This document shows positions 59,459 to 64,000 of a stretch of DNA of 64,000 nucleotides, piece by piece. Position 1 is the first letter of the stretch. Each line of letters opens with the position of its first letter. A program made the position numbers and the translations under genes. The notes beneath the pieces were generated by a model. It made no database searches. It had not been told where the DNA came from and saw only the letters and a program-made list of their open reading frames with translations. The DNA comes from Pyricularia pennisetigena (lineage: Eukaryota; Ascomycota; Sordariomycetes; Magnaporthales; Pyriculariaceae): the NCBI RefSeq assembly GCF_004337985.1, contig NW_021940918.1:1240001-1304000 (forward strand), written 5' to 3'.

Positions 59459-62400
59459 TCACGCTGCGGCCGCAAAGCCCAGCTTTGTAAACAGATTGTC
59501 CATGGCAACCCATTGCCTCCCACACTTGTCAAGATAACGGTCGACGGTGGCCTTGACGGTCCCGAAACGAACACGGTTGTGCTCGGCGAGCGCCAGCAGC
59601 CGCTCCCTAGCTGCCTCGTCCTTGACGCCCCGGGCGCGGGCCCGCTCAACGTCGAAGAGGCTCGCAAAATACACGAGCTGATTGTAGAGGTCGCGCTCGC
59701 CAAATTCGTAGCGCATGCGTCCCATACAGTCTAGCGCGAGGCCCTTGGGGCCCAGGCAGCGCGAGCCGTAGACGCTCATCTGCGTCGTGCGTGCGCCGCA
59801 AGACGTGTCGTCGCACACCAGCCAGCCCTCGTAGTAGCGAGCCGTCGTCAGGCGGACCGCGCGCTCCACCTGTGCGACGACCGAAATAGGGGGGATTGTT
59901 GCTCCACAGGAGCCGCACGCGACGCCAGAGGGCGTGACACGGCTCTGCTTCTCGTCACCGTCGGCGGCTTGGAGGCCCTCAAAGATAGATGTGGCTTTGC
60001 AGGCACGGCAACGCAACTCGAGACGAGAGCAGTTGCGGAAGCGGACTTCGTCAGACATTTGAGACTCGAGGGGGTGGATTTCCAAACTGGCATCGGCATC
60101 GCTGTTCCCGTAGCCCTTGTTCTGTCCGCTGACCGAGGCGTACCGACGGGCATCGAGCCCGAGATTTTCTGCGAGCTGCGCTGTCGATGTGCCGATAATG
60201 TTGGCACAGAGACGCTCGACCGGCGGGAAGATCTGCTTCGCCATGTACCAGTCGACATCGGGTGACATGCCCGAGTCGGGTTTGAGCACGTCTGGTGGGG
60301 TGTAGGCACGGGTGGCCGCTGGTTCCGAGCCAGTCGTGATGATGTAGGATATGACATCTCCTTTGCGGATCGTCTTTCCCCGAGCAAGCTCTCGCAGCGC
60401 AACCTGGACCTGTGGCATCGAGTCGCCGTTGGGATACTCCTTGGGGGCCTTGCCCAGCTGGGTGAGGATGATGTACTTTTGAGGAGGAATCTCTTGTGCG
60501 CGCATCTTGGCAGCAATATCACGAAGGTACTCGTGGATCCGGGCGACCGATGTTTCTGTTTCATCGCCAGACAAGATCTCATCGAGAATGCGGGCCGAGA
60601 TCTCTTTGGATAGTGCACAGTACTCGCGTCGCCGCATGTCCAGACCCTTGACCTCCATCTTCTCGACAAATTTGCCATCCACTTCAACCATGTTGATGGC
60701 GGCATACTTCTTCTTGGCCTGCAACAGAATCCTTCGGAAGACGTTGTCGATGTCGATCTCCAGCAGACGATACCGCTCGTTGACAGCCCGCTTGAATTCC
60801 TGACCGACCCGGAAAGCTGCGGCAACGTTGTCGACGTTGGCGTTGATCATGACCGAGTCTGTATCGCCGTAGATAACCTGCAGCGAGTTGCTCTCTGCCA
60901 GTTCCTTGGTACTCCTCAAAATCTCACGGCCCTTGTAGGTTGTGAGAATGGCCAGTGGCCGCGCATAGAAGCGCGACTTAGTGTAGCCCAGACACCCATA
61001 CATCGAGTTGGCCGTAAGCTTGAGAGCCAGTTGCTTGATGTCCCACGTGGCAAGTTGCTCAGGAGTAGCGGACTTATCCTTCATGAGGCTCTTGACTTGC
61101 CGACGCCGGCTAACAAGGGTAGCAATCAGCCTGGGGAGGATTCCTTGGTCAAGCTCTGCGGGCGGGACCTCGGGGACGGCATCTTCCTCGTCGTCAATCT
61201 GTGATAATGTGCACCCGTCAGTAGGTTTCAAAATGATGCAAATCTCTGTTGTTTGTCGCAACTTACCCGTGATTGCCTGTCGACAGTCGTAAAACAGATG
61301 TTGTACTCTTGAATAATGGAGGGGTACAGCGAGTTGAAGTCCATGACAAGCACAAACTTGTCGTAGAGACCCTTCTCAGGCTCAAAGACCAATCCACCCT
61401 TGTACTTGTCCTTCTTCTTTCCAGCCTCGCCTGCTTGTTCCTCTTCATCTTCCTCTCCAGCGCGCGGCCGACCCTTGAAGGCTCTCTTGTCCGGACAGAT
61501 GTACTTGTTGCGGTGGAACTCGTGAAGCAAAATGTACTCATTGCGCTCGGCACGGGTACCGGTGAGTGTTCTTGCCCATGAGTTGCCTGCAAGGTTGGTG
61601 AGGACCTTGGTGAGTGGCAAGACCTGGGTTCGCAGTGCCAGGGCTGCAATGAAGTACGTGTCAGCCTCGATATGCGTCAGATAGTCCACAAGACCGTCTT
61701 TGGTGCCAGCCCACGTCTTGAGGGCGACCTCGTTGTCTATGTCACGCCTTTGTAGAGCAGTGTTTGCTCCGCCACCCCCGAGGTACAAGTTGCACATCTC
61801 GGTCAGACTCCACGACTGACACTTGGTCATGACAGACTTTCCGGCATCGTTGGCAAGATCGCAAAGCAGACGGCCCGACATTATTTGACGTTCAGCAAAG
61901 ACATTACCACCTATTTTCCCCATCGAGGAAGGCCACTCTGAACGACGCAGTCGACCAAGCCGCGACCACTGGTGGACTTTCCTCTCGTGTAGTCTGTTCA
62001 GCAAAACGCTGTAGTCCACACCTTCGAGCTGATGGCCGACGATGACGTCCGGATCGGCTACATCAACCTGTGCCAGGAAAAACGAAAGCAACTCGGACTC
62101 TTGTTTCAATGTTTTGACCAGGCCTTTGATCCTCCGTTTGTCCTTTGTCAGTGCCTCAAAGCCAATGGGGAAAGCCGCACCGTTCGGCCTGATTAGAGTA
62201 AAAGTTCGACATGGCAGTTTCTCAGCGGGTGTTGTTTCGTCTAGAGATACATTCTCATAGACTCGCGCGCTAATGGCCAGGATCTCCTGTTTGTTATCCT
62301 TTGCATTGAACGTTGTCCGGAGCGCCAGGCTCATAATCGTAAGAGGCGGCGTATCCGGCAGGTCGGCCGTCTCGCTCATCACCGATATTTGGTTGGGATG

Positions 62401-64000
62401 CTCAACCAAGACTTCGAGACGGCAGTGTGAGGCATTTCGGATGGCACCAAAGTCAGCGTCGCCGATTTTGAGCCAGCAAGGGCCCATGATATTCTTGAGA
62501 AGGACAAACTGCTCAAAAAGTCCCGTGTTGGTGCCAAAGACGCGGGAAAAAGTTTCCCCTGACCTGTCGGGGTCAAGCTGCGGCTTTGTATAAGGGTAAA
62601 GCAATTTGAGATATTTCCCTTCCTTGGGGACATCTGGCAGCTCAAATGCATACTTGCGGGTGCACGCCTTGATCTTATGCATGTCCACCTTCATCTTGGT
62701 CATGATATCATCAACCTCGGAATAGACGTCCATCATTTGCACGGGCTCATCTGGGCATTCCTCTCCATCCCGGTGCCTGTTCTCGCGTGGGAGGAAGTAA
62801 AGTTTCCTCAGAATGTTGTCGACTTTGATAAAACAGCTGACATATGTCTTCGTCTTCTTGTCCAACACCTTCCCAAAAAGGCACAGACTGCCGTTGACCT
62901 CGGTATAGTCGGTCCAGAAGAATCTTAGGCTACCGTCGGCTTCCACGGCATTCTTATAGTCCATCTTGCCGACGGTTCGTGCCTCTGTCTGGGAACTGAC
63001 GACGTTGAGCCCCTGTGTTATGGAGTTCCACGAGGAGGCGTCTACGTCATCCAAGGCTTCAGCTTTCACGGGCGATGACCTAATCGGTTCTGGGACCGGA
63101 TCAGGCTTGATAATCTTCTTGATAGGCCGTGAGGCTGCTAGGTTGACGCTTGATGCCTTGATGGCGCCAGCGTGTGAGACCTCCATCATATCTTCGTCCT
63201 CATCTGCATCTTCAGGGGCTTTTTTATTGACTTGGGCCTTTCGCTCTGCGACTTTGGCTGCGGGAGATGATGGGGCGGGATCGCTCATAGGGACATCCTC
63301 AGCTGGTAACGGGAGCGGCTCGTCGTCCATGGGCATGAAGCTACCGTCTTCATCCGCGTGTGGCGACTGTGGTGTTGGGCGGTCGTCCACTATCTTGACT
63401 TTCTTGTGGAGGGGTAATCTAGTGTCTGGGCCTGGGGACAGGGCGCGGGCTTTCCGGCGCTCCAAAGTCTTGTCCGTTCTCTTGGGGGCACGGTACGCCG
63501 GGACCCTAACGTTTGAGTCTACTTCACCAAGAAGGTCTGCAAGAAACCTGTCATCGTCTTCTGTTTTGATGACCTGGTGGCAGAGGGTGGGTTAATTGAC
63601 AGCTCTGATGCTAGGTTTGGTCATACGTCCCCAAGACGAAGGGAATAGGAACAGCTTAGAAAAAGGAGCAAGGCAAACCTTTTGTTTGGGCTGAGTCTTG
63701 GTGGCCCCCTTGGAGAAGTATTCCGAGATGTCACGATCATTTGCATCCCGTTTTGCCTGCTCTTCGTCACGGGCGCGTTTTGCTAGCCATAGTCGAGTCG
63801 CGTCAGTACAGTACCGAAGCCTGCGCAGTACACTGAAATAGGAGACATACCAGCTTTGCTGGTCTTTGCTCGTGCTGGCGCGCCATCCTCGCTGTCCGAT
63901 TCGTAGTATACAGGCACACGATCCCAGTCCTCACGGCCGTCGTCGGCATATCCCTCGCCGTTGTCGTCGACGACGAAATCGTCCTGGTTGAGACGTTCCC
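59459..64000 (-). CDS. POL1: DNA polymerase alpha catalytic subunit (partial, 5' end beyond window)
   Basis: B-family polymerase that extends RNA primers made by primase at replication forks. Minus-strand exons visible: beyond 64000 to 63851, 63782-63679, 63573-61267 and 61198-59459. The N-terminal region is acidic (DDFVVDDNGEGYADD) with a linker rich in Pro, Asp and Lys. Polymerase motif II DFNSLYPSIIQEYNI lies just before the last intron, KLTANSMYGCLGY gives motif III, and YGDTDSVMI (about 60845-60875) gives the catalytic aspartates. The 3'-5' exonuclease region lacks proofreading residues in this family and was not checked residue by residue. The C-terminal domain has two zinc modules: CRACKA...CGSCGA, and CDDTSCG with a downstream Cys. 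The protein ends LGFAAAA. Retained intron 61199-61266 would stop the frame, supporting the splice. Confidence 0.95.

Noticed and set aside
1..64000. CRISPR arrays, operons, insertion sequences, rRNA operons
   Set aside because: No direct-repeat/spacer pattern, bacterial-type ribosome binding sites, transposase motifs or rRNA core sequences were seen; the window is eukaryotic single-gene organisation throughout.

Overview
This window is nuclear DNA of a filamentous ascomycete (Pezizomycotina, most likely Sordariomycetes). Nearly every gene is a recognisable single-copy fungal housekeeping gene. Genes are interrupted by short introns of about 50-150 bases with GT(A/G)NGT donors, CTAAC/CTAAT-like branch sites and YAG acceptors. 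Intergenic DNA carries long poly-A/poly-T runs and TACCTA/TACCTT-type microrepeats. The ATG1 C-terminus and overall look resemble Magnaporthales from memory; that placement is weak. Two sequence gaps are present (58 N at 29294-29351, 2 N at 38631-38632). All exon boundaries below were worked out by eye from reading frame, splice consensus and family motifs, and in each complete spliced gene the exon lengths sum to whole codons.

Layout, left to right: RNA polymerase I subunit A49 (-, runs off the left edge); ribosomal protein L41 (-, a 25-residue gene); an FHA-domain meiotic kinase of the Mek1/Chk2 type (+); a divergent pair of kappa-class glutathione transferase (-) and short-chain dehydrogenase (+), both ending in Ser-Lys-Ile; SWR1-complex subunit Swc5 (-); a phytanoyl-CoA dioxygenase-like enzyme (+); a WDR70-type WD40 protein (+); the Snf2/Sth1 chromatin remodelling ATPase (+); coronin (+); the spliceosomal helicase Aquarius/Cwf11 (-), divergent from THO-complex subunit Hpr1/THOC1 (+), which carries a C-terminal guanylate-kinase-like domain; ATG1 (-); ornithine aminotransferase (-), divergent from the GPI mannosyltransferase Gpi10/PIG-B (+); a Sac7-type RhoGAP (-), divergent from an intronless zeta-toxin-fold kinase-like gene (+); eIF4G (+); and DNA polymerase alpha catalytic subunit (-, runs off the right edge).

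Functionally the window is enriched in gene expression machinery: rRNA synthesis, ribosome, remodelling, histone exchange, splicing, mRNA export and translation initiation, with autophagy, GPI-anchor, actin/Rho and amino-acid genes interspersed. It is not a secondary-metabolite or virulence cluster. The observations most worth following are the THOC1-guanylate-kinase fusion, the GST-kappa/SDR pair with matching peroxisome-like tails, the zeta-fold gene as a possible bacterial acquisition, and the L41 gene, whose last exon carries only seven coding bases.
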